Source: Aureispira sp963837355 (lineage in GTDB: Bacteria > Bacteroidota > Bacteroidia > Chitinophagales > Saprospiraceae). From it: 64,000 nt of DNA. This document shows positions 1 through 8,640 of this stretch, piece by piece. Each line of letters opens with the position of its first letter. Within the stretch, counting starts at the first letter, position 1. The DNA lies in the NCBI GenBank assembly GCA_963837355.1, contig CAWIMY010000007.1, forward strand, positions 1,302,001 through 1,366,000, read 5' to 3'. The notes beneath the pieces were generated by a model. That model saw only the letters and a list, made by a program, of their open reading frames with translations, made no database searches and had not been told where the DNA came from. The position numbers and the translations under genes are program-made.

Positions 1-323
1 CAGGCTGTAGTGTCTCCGACACCGTGTGGTTAACCGTCGAAGACGTTCGTTTTTTAGGGGTGCCCAATGCCTTTACGCCCAATGGCGATGGGGTGAATGA
101 GGTGTTTATGCCTATTGGTTTAACGGCGGATCAAGTACAAGCTTTTATTATCTACAACCGCTGGGGCAACGTGGTTTTTGAAGCCAAAGATGGCCAAATG
201 GCTTGGGACGGCACTTATCAAGGACAAGAACAGCCCATTGATGGCTATATCTATTATTTGAGTTATCAATTGCCAGGAGAAGCACCCGTGATTTTGCGTG
301 GTGAAGTGATGTTGGTGCGGTAA
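1..323 (+). CDS. C-terminal end of a secreted T9SS protein (gliding-motility-type sorting domain), partial
   Basis: The open frame enters from the left edge and stops at TAA 321-323, so only the last ~106 residues are present. The first residues (GCSVSDTVWLTVE) look like the end of an Ig/PKD-like repeat. The rest is a type B type IX secretion sorting domain: PNAFTPNGDGVNEVF, then IYNRWG, VFEA, WDGTYQG and a final strand. By family knowledge this domain directs export through the T9SS and attachment to, or release from, the cell surface. The parent is probably a large adhesin or repeat protein; its function cannot be judged from this fragment. Confidence 0.9.
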   Translation, partial: GCSVSDTVWLTVEDVRFLGVPNAFTPNGDGVNEVFMPIGLTADQVQAFIIYNRWGNVVFEAKDGQMAWDGTYQGQEQPIDGYIYYLSYQLPGEAPVILRGEVMLVR

Positions 324-400
324 AGAAATAAATCTAGCACAACAAGAAAGGGCTTGCTAGCGCTTATTATTTTTCGTGAATAGTAACGAGGTAGAATAAA

Positions 401-433
401 AAAAGGGTAAGTCTCAATGAGACTTACCCTTTT
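401..433. terminator. Bidirectional hairpin terminator
   Basis: An A-tract, a perfect 12-bp stem (gggtaagtctca / tgagacttaccc) and a T-tract lie between the end of the T9SS gene and the convergent small minus-strand gene. It can serve both. Confidence 0.8.
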
Positions 434-449
434 ACATGCTTGGTTGTTT

Positions 450-587
450 TTATTTCTTCTTTTTTGAATGTTCCTCCTTATTTGGTTTAGAAGGATTACC
501 CGGCTTTTCGTCAGAATGCTTGGGGGTTTTTTTCTCTGTAGGTTGCTTCTGATCTTTGTTCTTATTCTTGTCTTTATCGTTTGACAT
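450..587 (-). CDS. Tiny hydrophilic Lys/Asn-rich protein (45 aa)
   Basis: ATG at 587 reads to TAA at 450 as MSNDKDKNKNKDQ... ending EEHSKKKK. It has no hydrophobic segment and is almost entirely K, N, D, E, Q, P and S, so it is predicted to be disordered. An A-rich stretch precedes the start and the shared terminator follows the stop. Similar tiny minus-strand ORFs occur at 1079-1192, 51968-52135, 53257-53442 and 58701-58856, which supports it as a real gene class. Function unknown. The longer overlapping minus frame is a shadow. Confidence 0.55.
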   Translation of the reverse strand: MSNDKDKNKNKDQKQPTEKKTPKHSDEKPGNPSKPNKEEHSKKKK

Positions 588-737
588 GTTAATTTGGTTT
601 TGTAAACGTTTAATAATGTTTGTACTATGAACAAGGATACAATCTATATTGTTTTAATTTATTTAAATTTTTTTTTAATGAAGTAGACTTTCATCCACTG
701 TGATGTTACGACATAACTAAATATTCCCATAGTTAAT

Positions 738-952
738 TAGACTTTATTACGAATAGCCTTGCAGCGAAAAAAGGATCTTTTTCCCTCACTCGGCGTTAAA
801 AATTAATCCCATAGCGCAAAATCGGTATGAGCTGAATTTTACTTCGTGAGCCCTTCGGGGTTTGCCTTGATTACTTTGTGAACTCGCAAGCTCGGTTGAT
901 GAAAAAAACTCTCTTTTTGATCTCTATACAATCCCATTCGTAATAAAGTCTA
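738..952. mobile_element. MITE-like element with 17-bp perfect terminal inverted repeats
   Basis: tagactttattacgaat at 738-754 is the exact reverse complement of attcgtaataaagtcta at 936-952, bounding 215 bp with no transposase. No convincing target-site duplication is visible. On the minus strand the interior contains a short frame ending IPILRYGINF-stop, like a beta-barrel protein C terminus, perhaps captured sequence. Non-autonomous transposable element is the best reading. A large regulatory hairpin is an alternative. Confidence 0.5.
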
Positions 953-1019
953 TTGATTAAGGAATGGGAGCTATTAAATAAAATTTGGAGGTCTTGCTTA
1001 TTATGGATCTACCCCCAAT

Positions 1020-1059
1020 AAAACAAGAAGGCTACTCGCAGGAGTAGCCTTCTTGTTTT
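1020..1059. terminator. Strong bidirectional hairpin terminator
   Basis: aaacaagaaggctactc and gagtagccttcttgttt form a perfect 17-bp stem around a GCAG loop. The stem ends run into A and T tracts. It lies just after the stop of the small minus-strand gene 1079-1192. Confidence 0.85.
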
Positions 1060-1078
1060 ATTCCATAGTAGTAAGGAG

Positions 1079-1192
1079 CTATTTTTTAGGTTTTGGTGGA
1101 TTATTGCCTCTGCCACCGCCTGAGGGCTTGCCCGTTGTACTGGGCCAATTTGGATTTTTGGGATCGGGCTTTTGATCGTTATTTTTAGACAT
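1079..1192 (-). CDS. Tiny Pro/Gly/Asn-rich protein (37 aa)
   Basis: ATG at 1192 reads MSKNNDQKPDPKNPNWPSTT and continues with a Gly/Asn/Pro/Lys tail to TAG at 1079. It is hydrophilic and predicted disordered, with a single Trp. It is followed closely by a strong terminator, as expected for a short monocistronic gene. It belongs to the same loose class as the tiny ORF at 450-587 (M-S-x-x-N/D start, basic tail). Function unknown. Confidence 0.5.
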   Translation of the reverse strand: MSKNNDQKPDPKNPNWPSTTGKPSGGGRGNNPPKPKK

Positions 1193-1282
1193 AATACAAG
1201 TGTTTTAGTTGTTACAAAAAAGATAATTGTACAAAAATAACACCTCTGAGAGCGTTATGGTTTACAACGACGTAAAAAATCT

Positions 1283-1951
1283 TTACTCTAACCACTCAAA
1301 GTAACAAATATCATACCCTGTAACAAGGTCATAAGAAGACCTAGATACATGCTCCCCAAAAGCAGTGAGTAAACCGCGCTCATCAAAGTTAATCCACTGT
1401 TGGTTAGCGTCGTTTTTCCATACTTTTTGAGCCGCGCAGTTTTTTAAGAATTCCCAAGCAGCGTGATAGATGTCATCTAGTGTAACAATGCTTTCAAACA
1501 CGTTCACTCCTCCATGAGTGCCCAGCGCAGTTCCTGTTTCCACCCATTCCACGTTATCTTCTTCACCAATGAAAGCTATCTGGATTTGTTTTCTCTCTAT
1601 CAATTTTCCTTCACGAACAGTGTAGACCAGTATTTTAGGCAAGGTTAATTGTCTGCGTCTGGGAGGGTAGTCATCTTGGATTTTAAGGGAAAAAGTATAA
1701 GAATCGAAATGTTCTATTTTGCCCTTCTCAAACAAAGACAAAGCTCGTTTATAATTCTTTTTTGCTTCGACTATAAGTTGAGCGTTCTCAAAAGTAAACT
1801 GTGTGTAGTAAGAGGTAGGGTAGGGGACATAAGGGGGCAAACTATCTTGATGGAATGGTAGGGACACTAACTCCGTAGTATTTTCATTTAAAGAGGCGGG
1901 TAGCCAAGCCCAATAGCAACTAACTAAGGAAAGCAGAAAAGTAATCATCAT
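1283..1951 (-). CDS. Putative lipoprotein, unknown function (222 aa)
   Basis: The N terminus MMITFLLSLVSC resembles a short lipoprotein signal with Cys12 as lipidation site, so the mature protein is probably membrane-anchored in the periplasm or outer membrane. The remainder is soluble, with alternating strand-like segments and a C terminus rich in aromatics (YDICYFEWLE). I recognise no family. It stands alone between a tiny minus-strand gene and a plus-strand gene, with a ~150 bp divergent upstream region. Confidence 0.75.
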   Translation of the reverse strand: MMITFLLSLVSCYWAWLPASLNENTTELVSLPFHQDSLPPYVPYPTSYYTQFTFENAQLIVEAKKNYKRALSLFEKGKIEHFDSYTFSLKIQDDYPPRRRQLTLPKILVYTVREGKLIERKQIQIAFIGEEDNVEWVETGTALGTHGGVNVFESIVTLDDIYHAAWEFLKNCAAQKVWKNDANQQWINFDERGLLTAFGEHVSRSSYDLVTGYDICYFEWLE

Positions 1952-2110
1952 AGTAATTTGGATTGAAAAACAAGAAGGAATTAGTAGTAGTAATAAGATG
2001 CCTTAAGTAGAAAAAATGGTGAGTGGCCCCTCCTTAGCGTTTAATAAAAAGGAACCCTTGCACGAAAAATAGCGTTGAAAACGCCATTAGACAAAATTAT
2101 TCCCTAAAAA

Positions 2111-2404
2111 ATGACTTTAGAAGACCTAAAACCCCAAGTACGAGAACTCCTACAAACTATTGACCCTGTAGAGGAAGTCGTCCGAGAGTGGCCGAATTAT
2201 AAAATTATGCAATTGGTCGAAGTCTACCACCAAGCAGGCGGCAAAGGCATCCCGCTCCGTGACTTTTTTTTAGACTTACGAGATGCCTACGAAGAAGCTG
2301 GTGCCCCGAACCGAGAAGAATGCATGAGCGAAGTCTTGTACAACTTAATGCACGATGCCTATTACAAAGGCCACTGGCCTACATTCGAGGATCTAAACTA
2401 TTAA
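2111..2404 (+). CDS. Small hypothetical protein (97 aa)
   Basis: ATG at 2111 opens a 97-residue acidic, helical, soluble protein (MTLEDLKPQVRELLQTIDP... ending FEDLNY) without signal or membrane segment. Codon use and amino-acid composition look genuine. I recognise no domain. The next gene is 364 bp away, so it is probably monocistronic. Confidence 0.7.
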   Translation: MTLEDLKPQVRELLQTIDPVEEVVREWPNYKIMQLVEVYHQAGGKGIPLRDFFLDLRDAYEEAGAPNREECMSEVLYNLMHDAYYKGHWPTFEDLNY

Positions 2405-2767
2405 CCCTTCTATTCAATATTGCAAAAGGAAAACAAAAGCAACATAAACCCGTACAGACGTATTATAATACGTCTCCCGAACAAAGCAAAAAAAAACACA
2501 CCCGTCAGAGAGGACGACAGATAGCCCGTACCGAAGCTACTTCAAAAACCCCAACAATTTACCACAAATATTCTTTGTCCCATACGCCAAAAAAAGCGTA
2601 CTTTGCATCTACCTTATTAGAAAAGCAAAAGAAGCCCTTTGGTTTCTAAAAGTGATTCCAATAGAAATAGAACCAACAGCGCCCACCACTTTCAGCGCCA
2701 ATCTACGTCTCGATGAATCGGGGCAACTGCATAAAAGAACATCATTTAATTAAAAAACAGCTGCCCT
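2405..2767. other. Intergenic region before the first ECF sigma gene, with a palindrome
   Basis: No coding frame of quality is seen. The notable feature is the perfect 20-bp palindrome at 2456-2475. The remainder is A-rich and probably carries the promoter of the sigma factor gene. Confidence 0.5.
2456..2475. promoter_or_regulatory. Perfect 20-bp palindrome (candidate operator)
   Basis: agacgtattataatacgtct is its own reverse complement with no loop. That suits a dimeric DNA-binding protein better than a terminator, since no T-tract follows. It lies 50 bp after the 97-aa gene and about 290 bp before the ECF sigma gene. Confidence 0.4.
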
Positions 2768-3304
2768 TTGACCGAGCAACAACTCATAGAACGCTGCAAA
2801 GCCAACGACCGCTTGGCACAGAAAGCTCTATACGAGCGCTTCTCTGCCAAAATGTTTGGGGTATGTCGCCGCTATGTCAAGACGGTAGAAAACACGGAAG
2901 AAGTGTTGCTCATGGGCTTTTGCAAAGTGTTCAAAAAGATGGATACTTTCTCTGACAAAGGGAGTTTTGAAGGATGGATTCGCCGCATTATGGTCAACGA
3001 ATCGTTGATGTTTTTGCGTAAGAATTATCGGTTCAACGAACACCAAGATATTGACGAAGTGCCCGTTAGAGCAGTACAAGTGACTATAGAAGATGAACTG
3101 GCCGCGCAAGACATTCTACAATTGTTAGAACAACTGCCCATCGGCTACCGCACTGTATTCAACCTATATGTAATAGAAGGGTTTAAGCACCGTGAAATTG
3201 CCGAGCAACTGGGCATTAGTATCAATACGTCCAAATCACAGCTGATTCTGGCTAAGAAAAAGTTACAAGAAATGATAAAACGCTCCCAAAGAATGGGGCG
3301 GTAA
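2768..3304 (+). CDS. ECF RNA polymerase sigma factor
   Basis: A 178-residue sigma-70 family protein. Region 2 spans residues ~6-85 (LIERCKANDRLAQKALYERF, then the helix ending GSFEGWIRRIMVNESLMFLRK). Region 4 spans ~118-170 (LEQLPIGYRTVFNLYVIEGF and HREIAEQLGISINTSKSQL, the -35-binding helix-turn-helix). The TTG start at 2768 is needed to include region 2; the first in-frame ATG (2852) would cut into it. It is followed by a membrane protein that is likely its anti-sigma partner. Regulon unknown. Confidence 0.9.
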   Translation: MTEQQLIERCKANDRLAQKALYERFSAKMFGVCRRYVKTVENTEEVLLMGFCKVFKKMDTFSDKGSFEGWIRRIMVNESLMFLRKNYRFNEHQDIDEVPVRAVQVTIEDELAAQDILQLLEQLPIGYRTVFNLYVIEGFKHREIAEQLGISINTSKSQLILAKKKLQEMIKRSQRMGR

Positions 3305-3442
3305 ACCAAAATCCTATTGTTTGTGCTTTAAGAAGGTCTTAAAAACAAAACCAAGCAAACTTATCGACAAGAAATAGGGTTGTTATTGAAAAGGAAAGGG
3401 CAGAAGCCGCTTCCATACACCAAAGCAAATTTTCCAACGCTT

Positions 3443-4807
3443 ATGAGCAGAGATGATTACATTTCTAAGCTGTTTATAAAAAACCAGGACAAACTGGAGC
3501 AGGCTCCTTCTGCCGACCTATGGTCGAAGCTAGAAGCAGAGCTAGACGCTCCCGCCCCGACTGCCATGCCGACCCTGCGCCCCGCCGCATGGATGAGCTA
3601 CGCGGCGGCTGCCTCTGTCTTGATAGCGCTATTGGCAGGAGGAATCTATTGGTCCAACGGAGCGATTGCGCCCGTTCAGGAACAATTCAACGCACCAATG
3701 GCACTGAACACGGCCACGGCACCTGTGGCTAACGAAGAGGCGGAACCCTACGAGGAACCCACAGGGGGCACTGATGATCGAAACATTAATTTAGTCACCG
3801 AAGAACGAGAAGAAAAAGAAGACCGCGCCCAAGAACAACGCATCGTTGAGGCCGTACAAAAGCGCTTAGAAGAAGTGCCGATGGAAGAAGTTGCCGATGC
3901 AGAAGACATTGAAATGGACGATATTATCTTGGCTGATGAAGTAGTCATGGAAGAATTCAAATTGTTGGAGCCCGCTCAAAACAACCACGCGTCTCCAGGG
4001 CGGGGAATGGCGGACCCAACGGTCAATTTTTATCAAAATGATCAACCCGTTGCGCCACAGCTCAATTACAACAATAGCTCGCTTCCGCAAATTGCGAACA
4101 CCACCAGCAACCAAGCGGAGGTCGAAGAGGTCTTGAACCGCTCTGCTAGCAAAAGTGTTCCCGCCGATAAATACGGTAATAGGCGCTTAGATTATGACGA
4201 GCTTGGAAAAACTGAGCGCGAAAAAGAAGTGACGGCAGATGCAAAAAGTCGTAAACGAGCGGCCAAAAGTTCAGACCTCAAAAAGCGTCGAGGCGGTATT
4301 GTTGCCAAAGACGAAACGGCTGATAAAATTAAGTCGCCAATGGCCGATGCACACCCACGCTTATATCCCTTTGGCTTTTTGTTAGGGCGCTGGGATGACG
4401 ATCATGAAATGGAAGGTCGTTCTTACGAAATTTGGACATTAAAAGACCGCAATACATTGATCGGCAGAGGCTATAAGCTTTCTAAAGATGCAGAACGAAT
4501 TTTTGAAGAGCGGCTACAAATTGTCTATCGGGATAACCAAGTCTTTTTGGTGATGAGCTTTGAAGAGAACAGTGAACAGATTGATTACATGCTGACTTCC
4601 TTTGACCAAGAGCGTTTTGTTTTTGAACAAAAAGGTCGAACCAAATATCCCGATAAGGTCATTTTACAACAAAATGGCTTACAAGGCTACTCGGTGACGA
4701 TTTCTAACAGCAATGAGTTTTTGACAGCTGATCAACAGCGTTATCTAGAACACCGCAACCGCGTTTCTAATGTGCGCTCTATCCGTACCTTGCGCCATAC
4801 TGACTAG
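3443..4807 (+). CDS. Anti-sigma-like membrane protein with C-terminal DUF6265-like domain
   Basis: From ATG 3443 (MSRDDYISKLF) the protein is 454 aa. It has a short cytoplasmic segment of ~50 residues, one transmembrane helix at ~50-70 (WMSYAAAASVLIALLAGGIYW), then a long acidic/charged periplasmic linker and a C-terminal domain from ~308 (FGFLLGRWDDDHEMEGRSYE...). That domain resembles DUF6265/lipocalin-like folds (LLGRW, E-x-W, G-R-G). The topology and place right after an ECF sigma gene suggest an anti-sigma factor whose outer domain senses a ligand or envelope state. The open frame extends upstream to TTG 3380. Confidence 0.65.
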   Translation: MSRDDYISKLFIKNQDKLEQAPSADLWSKLEAELDAPAPTAMPTLRPAAWMSYAAAASVLIALLAGGIYWSNGAIAPVQEQFNAPMALNTATAPVANEEAEPYEEPTGGTDDRNINLVTEEREEKEDRAQEQRIVEAVQKRLEEVPMEEVADAEDIEMDDIILADEVVMEEFKLLEPAQNNHASPGRGMADPTVNFYQNDQPVAPQLNYNNSSLPQIANTTSNQAEVEEVLNRSASKSVPADKYGNRRLDYDELGKTEREKEVTADAKSRKRAAKSSDLKKRRGGIVAKDETADKIKSPMADAHPRLYPFGFLLGRWDDDHEMEGRSYEIWTLKDRNTLIGRGYKLSKDAERIFEERLQIVYRDNQVFLVMSFEENSEQIDYMLTSFDQERFVFEQKGRTKYPDKVILQQNGLQGYSVTISNSNEFLTADQQRYLEHRNRVSNVRSIRTLRHTD

Positions 4808-4830
4808 CGCTTCTCTTGATAAGGAGTAGA

Positions 4831-4868
4831 AAAAATCTTTTATAGGCTAGTCCTATAAAAGATTTTTT
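4831..4868 (+). terminator. Hairpin terminator
   Basis: aaaaatcttttatagg pairs with cctataaaagattttt around a 5-nt loop, ending in a T-run. It closes the first sigma/anti-sigma module. Confidence 0.85.
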
Positions 4869-4973
4869 TCGTTGTAGTAAATATGTATCTTTCTGCTTTA
4901 GTCGTGTAAGCGGTCGTAAAGCACCGCCCGTTGTTTTTAGATAAGAGTGAACCGATGATAACGAATAGATAAA

Positions 4974-5543
4974 ATGCTAGAACAGCAACAGAAAGAATTA
5001 TTACAGCAATTGAGAGCCAACAACAAAACCGCTCTCAAAGGAATATTTGACGAATATTACAACACGGTCTTCCATGCCGTGTACCGCATTGTAGGCGACA
5101 AAGACACCGCAGAAGATTTATCACAAGATGTCTTCATGCGTCTCTGGGAAAAACGCCATCAAATTACTATTAACGGCCCCATTGGAGCCTACATTCGACG
5201 CATGGCCATCAACGAAGGTCTAGGCTATTTGCGCAAGCACAAAAAATATAGCCTTGAAGAAATTCAAGATCATCATAGTCCCCTCACTAGCAGTGGGGAA
5301 GACGACTATATAGATGGCGAATTGGAACAGCAAATCCAATGCGCTATAGCCACCCTTCCTCCACGTTGTAAAACGGTTTTTGTCCTCAGCCGTTTTGAAG
5401 AATTGTCCTACAAAGAAATCGGTCAGAAACTCGACATCTCTCCCAAGACAGTCGAAAATCAGATCTCCAAGGCGCTCAAAATTTTACGCGCTGCCCTCAA
5501 AGGCTATTTGGCCTTGTGTTTACTAGGTAACCATTGGTGGTAA
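4974..5543 (+). CDS. ECF sigma factor (Bacteroidota FecI-like type)
   Basis: A 189-residue ECF sigma factor. Region 2 spans ~12-90 (KGIFDEYYNTVFHAVYRIVG, DTAEDLSQDVFMRLWEK). Region 4 spans ~122-175 (LPPRCKTVFVLSRFEELSYK, IGQKLDISPKTVENQISKAL). The ...SPKTVENQISKAL helix is typical of the large Bacteroidota ECF family paired with FecR. A FecR gene and an STN-domain protein follow, forming a cell-surface signalling trio. Start is ATG 4974. Confidence 0.92.
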   Translation: MLEQQQKELLQQLRANNKTALKGIFDEYYNTVFHAVYRIVGDKDTAEDLSQDVFMRLWEKRHQITINGPIGAYIRRMAINEGLGYLRKHKKYSLEEIQDHHSPLTSSGEDDYIDGELEQQIQCAIATLPPRCKTVFVLSRFEELSYKEIGQKLDISPKTVENQISKALKILRAALKGYLALCLLGNHWW

Positions 5544-5662
5544 AGGTTATTTTACGACCAGCATATACACTAATAGTAAACTTTTTTTTTCAAAATAGTA
5601 TTTCCTGTAGGGGCGAAATCGCAAAGCTGCATCTTTATAGCAGAAGATAGCCAAATCAAACA

Positions 5663-6670
5663 ATGAACGACGAGAATAAACAGTTACCACTACTTGGTAA
5701 AATACTGAGCAAGGAGGCCTCAAAAGAGGAACAGCAACAGTTGAAAGAATGGGCCGCACAGGCAGACTGCAACCAGCAGTTTGTCAACGAAACTACGCGC
5801 CTTTGGGAGGCATCTGCGGCCTATGACAGTAAGGTTACTAGTGATAAGAACGCTGCTTGGGCGCGTTTAGAAAGTCGACTAGCAGCCAGTACGCCCTCCA
5901 AAAAAGTGCGCCTCAAAGCGCTTTGGTATACCGTAGCCGCTGCCGTCTTGGTAGTTGGTATTGGATTGGGGTGGCTGTACCAGCAAGAACAAGCTTCTAA
6001 AGCAGGGGAGGTACAACTCGTATTGGCCAGTATTGTAACAGGGGAAGCAGAAAAACGCCGCATAGAATTGCCCGACGGGTCTACTATTTGGCTCAACGAG
6101 CACTCCAAGCTGCAATACGAGCGTGGTTTTGAGACGCGTTTGGTCGAATTAGAAGGCGAGGCTTTTTTTGAAGTAGCCAAGCGCCAAGGGCAACCGTTCG
6201 AAATTCGTACCAGCGATACCCGCACAACCGTGTTGGGAACTTCTTTTAATGTTCGGTCATACCCCAACCAAGCTACTGAAGTAGCCGTTCTTACAGGTGA
6301 AGTAGCCTTCGAAGCATTGGAGGTTGCTAAGGGTGCGCGCGTATTACTAGCAGCAACAGATGCGGCACAGTATCAAAAAGGAAAAGGAATTACCCAAACA
6401 AAAGCTAACGATCAAAATGCCTTAGCTTGGAAAACAGAACGCTTAACTTTTGACAATCAACAGCTATCGACGGTGCTGCCGATCTTGGAGCGTTACTATG
6501 GCGTAGAAATTGAAGGAAGTGAAGGTTTGTTAAAGTGCCATTATACTGGTAACTTTAGCGAAGCAGGATTAGAAGAGGTCTTGAATACCATCGCCTTTAC
6601 TTTTCCTACAGAAATGACTATTGAGAAAACCAACGACAAGTATGTCTTAACAGGGCAGGGGTGTGACTAG
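5663..6670 (+). CDS. FecR-family anti-sigma factor
   Basis: A 335-aa protein with a cytoplasmic anti-sigma segment (1-85) and one transmembrane helix (~86-106, ALWYTVAAAVLVVGIGLGWL). A periplasmic FecR domain covers ~120-220 (RRIELPDGSTIWLNEHSKLQ, GEAFFEVAK, TVLGTSFNV) and a C-terminal DUF4974 domain ~260-335 (LTFDNQQLSTVLPILERYYG). It should hold the preceding ECF sigma until an outer-membrane signal is relayed through the DUF4974/STN contact. The next gene begins 3 bp after the stop. Confidence 0.93.
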   Translation: MNDENKQLPLLGKILSKEASKEEQQQLKEWAAQADCNQQFVNETTRLWEASAAYDSKVTSDKNAAWARLESRLAASTPSKKVRLKALWYTVAAAVLVVGIGLGWLYQQEQASKAGEVQLVLASIVTGEAEKRRIELPDGSTIWLNEHSKLQYERGFETRLVELEGEAFFEVAKRQGQPFEIRTSDTRTTVLGTSFNVRSYPNQATEVAVLTGEVAFEALEVAKGARVLLAATDAAQYQKGKGITQTKANDQNALAWKTERLTFDNQQLSTVLPILERYYGVEIEGSEGLLKCHYTGNFSEAGLEEVLNTIAFTFPTEMTIEKTNDKYVLTGQGCD

Positions 6671-6697
6671 TCGTTGACTAGAACCGTCTTTGCGCAT

Positions 6698-8539
6698 ATG
6701 GCTTTATGGAGAGTATTATTGTTGGGGCTACTGTGGTGGGTAGGTGCTAAAAGCACCATGGCACAACTGCCCTATTCCAAAGGCTCGGTTCAGCTCCACT
6801 TTGTAAATATGCCCTTGCAAGAGGTCTTGCAAGAACTGCGTACTACTTATCAAGTGCAATTTTCTTATAGTAATGACCACCTTCCGCTCCAGCAAAAAAT
6901 AACCTATCACACCGATAATCAGCCTCTGGGCAAAGCCATCAGGCAATTGTTCAAGGAAAATGACATCATTTGTGCCTACATCGGCCAGCAATTTGTCCTA
7001 AAACCCAATACCACCCGCCAACGCAAGCGCGATGAGCGCCGCCAGCGCCAACAAAAACGCACTACTCGGGAGCAAAAAACCTTAGAGCGAGAACGCTTGT
7101 TTGATCTAGATTTGCGCTCGCAGCTGTTTGGACAACCGACTACTATTACCCCTCCTATTCCCAAAAAACAGCTCTCTACCCTAGAAATAGAACCATTAGT
7201 GGCTACCCGTATAGGTCTAACCACTAAGCACGTGATCGATTCAACCGATCTGCTGCCCGATGCTCCGTTTAAGGCGACGGTACGGCCCCGAATAATACAA
7301 CTTTCATTTACACCTTTTTTGAGTACCAATGGGCGCCGCCATCAAAAAGCCGTTAACATTACCGCATTCAATCTACTTTGGGGAAGTACAGGAGAGATCA
7401 AAGGAGTGGAGGTAGGATTATTAGGAAATAGCTTACTTAGAGGCTTGCAAGGGCTACAAGTTGGTGGTTTCTTCAATCGGGTAGAAGGACAGGTACAAGG
7501 CGTGCAATTGACAGGCTTGCTCAATATGTCAATGGGCAAAGTTATAGGGTTGCAGGGCAGTGGCATTATTAATTTAGGCGGCGACTTGTATGGTATGCAA
7601 ACATCTACATTGAGTAATGTAGCCGCGAATCTGTATGGCTTGCAACTGAGCGGCGTTAGTAATATTGCCAGCGATGTTTATGGTTGTCAAATCGCAGGTG
7701 GCGTTAATTTTGCGAATGGAAAATTGTTTGGGTCTCAATTTGCAGGCCTTGGCAATATTGCTTGGGGAGGCAAAAGTGCGGTACAATTTGCAGGCTTGTT
7801 TAATTACAGTGCCAAAGCACAATTTCAAATTTCAGGCTTTCTAAATTTGGCGCAGTACATCGACGGCGCACAAATTGGCCTTTTTAATGCGGCTGACCGC
7901 CAAGTCAACGGCTGTCAAATTGGAGTGCTCAATCACACGCGCGATCTACAGGGCGTACAAATCGGACTGATTAACAGTGCAGAGAAAGCCAATGGCTTAT
8001 TGCTGGGCTTGGTCAATGTCGTGGATAGCATCAAGGGCATCCCTTTAGGGTTGATTAATATTGTCAAACGCAACGGGTATAACCGCATCGAAATTTCTAC
8101 AGGAGATATTTTATATTTTCAATTGGGGGCTAAATTTGGAGTGCCCCGCCTTTATCAAATTGTCCAAGCAGGCTGGCAAGTGAATGGCCGAAGTGAATAC
8201 GTTTGGTCTATTGGTGGTGGCTTGGGCACAGCTTTACCGTTGACCAAGGCCTTGCAACTGAATGTTGAATTGTTATTTTCTAAGATCAATGAGGGCGTAC
8301 TTTGGGAAGGCGAATTGAACATTTTGCAGCAGCTAAAAGTTAATCTAGATGTCAAAATTCAAGAGCGGGTGAGCCTATTTGTAGGGCCAGTACTGAATGT
8401 CCATGCCTCTCGCTTCTTCAATACAGCTACCCAAGAATATGGCTCGACCTTAGCACCTTACAGCTTTGTCAATGCGACCAATAACCGAGGCACCAATCTC
8501 AAATTATGGATCGGTATAAGCGGGGGGCTGCGTTTCTAG
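6698..8539 (+). CDS. STN-domain protein with surface-repeat (LA_2272-like) beta domain
   Basis: The preferred start is ATG 6698 (MALWRVLLLGLLWWVGAKST), which gives a clean signal peptide; TTG 6674, 3 bp after the FecR stop, is also possible. The mature N terminus is an STN (secretin/TonB short N-terminal) domain (VQLHFVNMPLQEVLQELRTT). A Lys/Arg-rich linker follows. Then come about ten short repeats of the type G-x-Q-x-x-G-x-x-N (GLQLSGVSNIA, GVQIGLINSA, GLLLGLVNVV), like LA_2272-type surface repeats, and a beta-rich C terminus. The STN domain normally contacts FecR. Here it is not attached to a SusC/TonB-dependent receptor but to a repeat protein. Confidence 0.8.
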   Translation: MALWRVLLLGLLWWVGAKSTMAQLPYSKGSVQLHFVNMPLQEVLQELRTTYQVQFSYSNDHLPLQQKITYHTDNQPLGKAIRQLFKENDIICAYIGQQFVLKPNTTRQRKRDERRQRQQKRTTREQKTLERERLFDLDLRSQLFGQPTTITPPIPKKQLSTLEIEPLVATRIGLTTKHVIDSTDLLPDAPFKATVRPRIIQLSFTPFLSTNGRRHQKAVNITAFNLLWGSTGEIKGVEVGLLGNSLLRGLQGLQVGGFFNRVEGQVQGVQLTGLLNMSMGKVIGLQGSGIINLGGDLYGMQTSTLSNVAANLYGLQLSGVSNIASDVYGCQIAGGVNFANGKLFGSQFAGLGNIAWGGKSAVQFAGLFNYSAKAQFQISGFLNLAQYIDGAQIGLFNAADRQVNGCQIGVLNHTRDLQGVQIGLINSAEKANGLLLGLVNVVDSIKGIPLGLINIVKRNGYNRIEISTGDILYFQLGAKFGVPRLYQIVQAGWQVNGRSEYVWSIGGGLGTALPLTKALQLNVELLFSKINEGVLWEGELNILQQLKVNLDVKIQERVSLFVGPVLNVHASRFFNTATQEYGSTLAPYSFVNATNNRGTNLKLWIGISGGLRF

Positions 8540-8640
8540 TTGGCGTATTTGTCTCGCTAAGAAACCTTCACAAATCTGTCGGATTTGTCCCACAAAGCAC
8601 AACAATTTGGCTGTTCTGTTATTTTATGATAATATTGCAG

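Larger units (their letters stand above)
588..1078. other. Gene-free interval holding a MITE-like element and a terminator
   Basis: Besides the inverted-repeat element at 738-952 and the hairpin at 1020-1059, this stretch is AT-rich and shows no frame with coding character. The A-rich start context of the small gene ending at 450 occupies 588-640. Confidence 0.6.

Noticed and set aside
266..634. 122-codon minus-strand frame at the left end
   Set aside because: It overlaps the T9SS domain and the terminator, and is a shadow of the 45-aa gene read in another frame.
2320..2649. 109-codon frame overlapping the 97-aa gene
   Set aside because: It is a frame shadow with low-complexity Lys/Thr-rich translation and no plausible domain.
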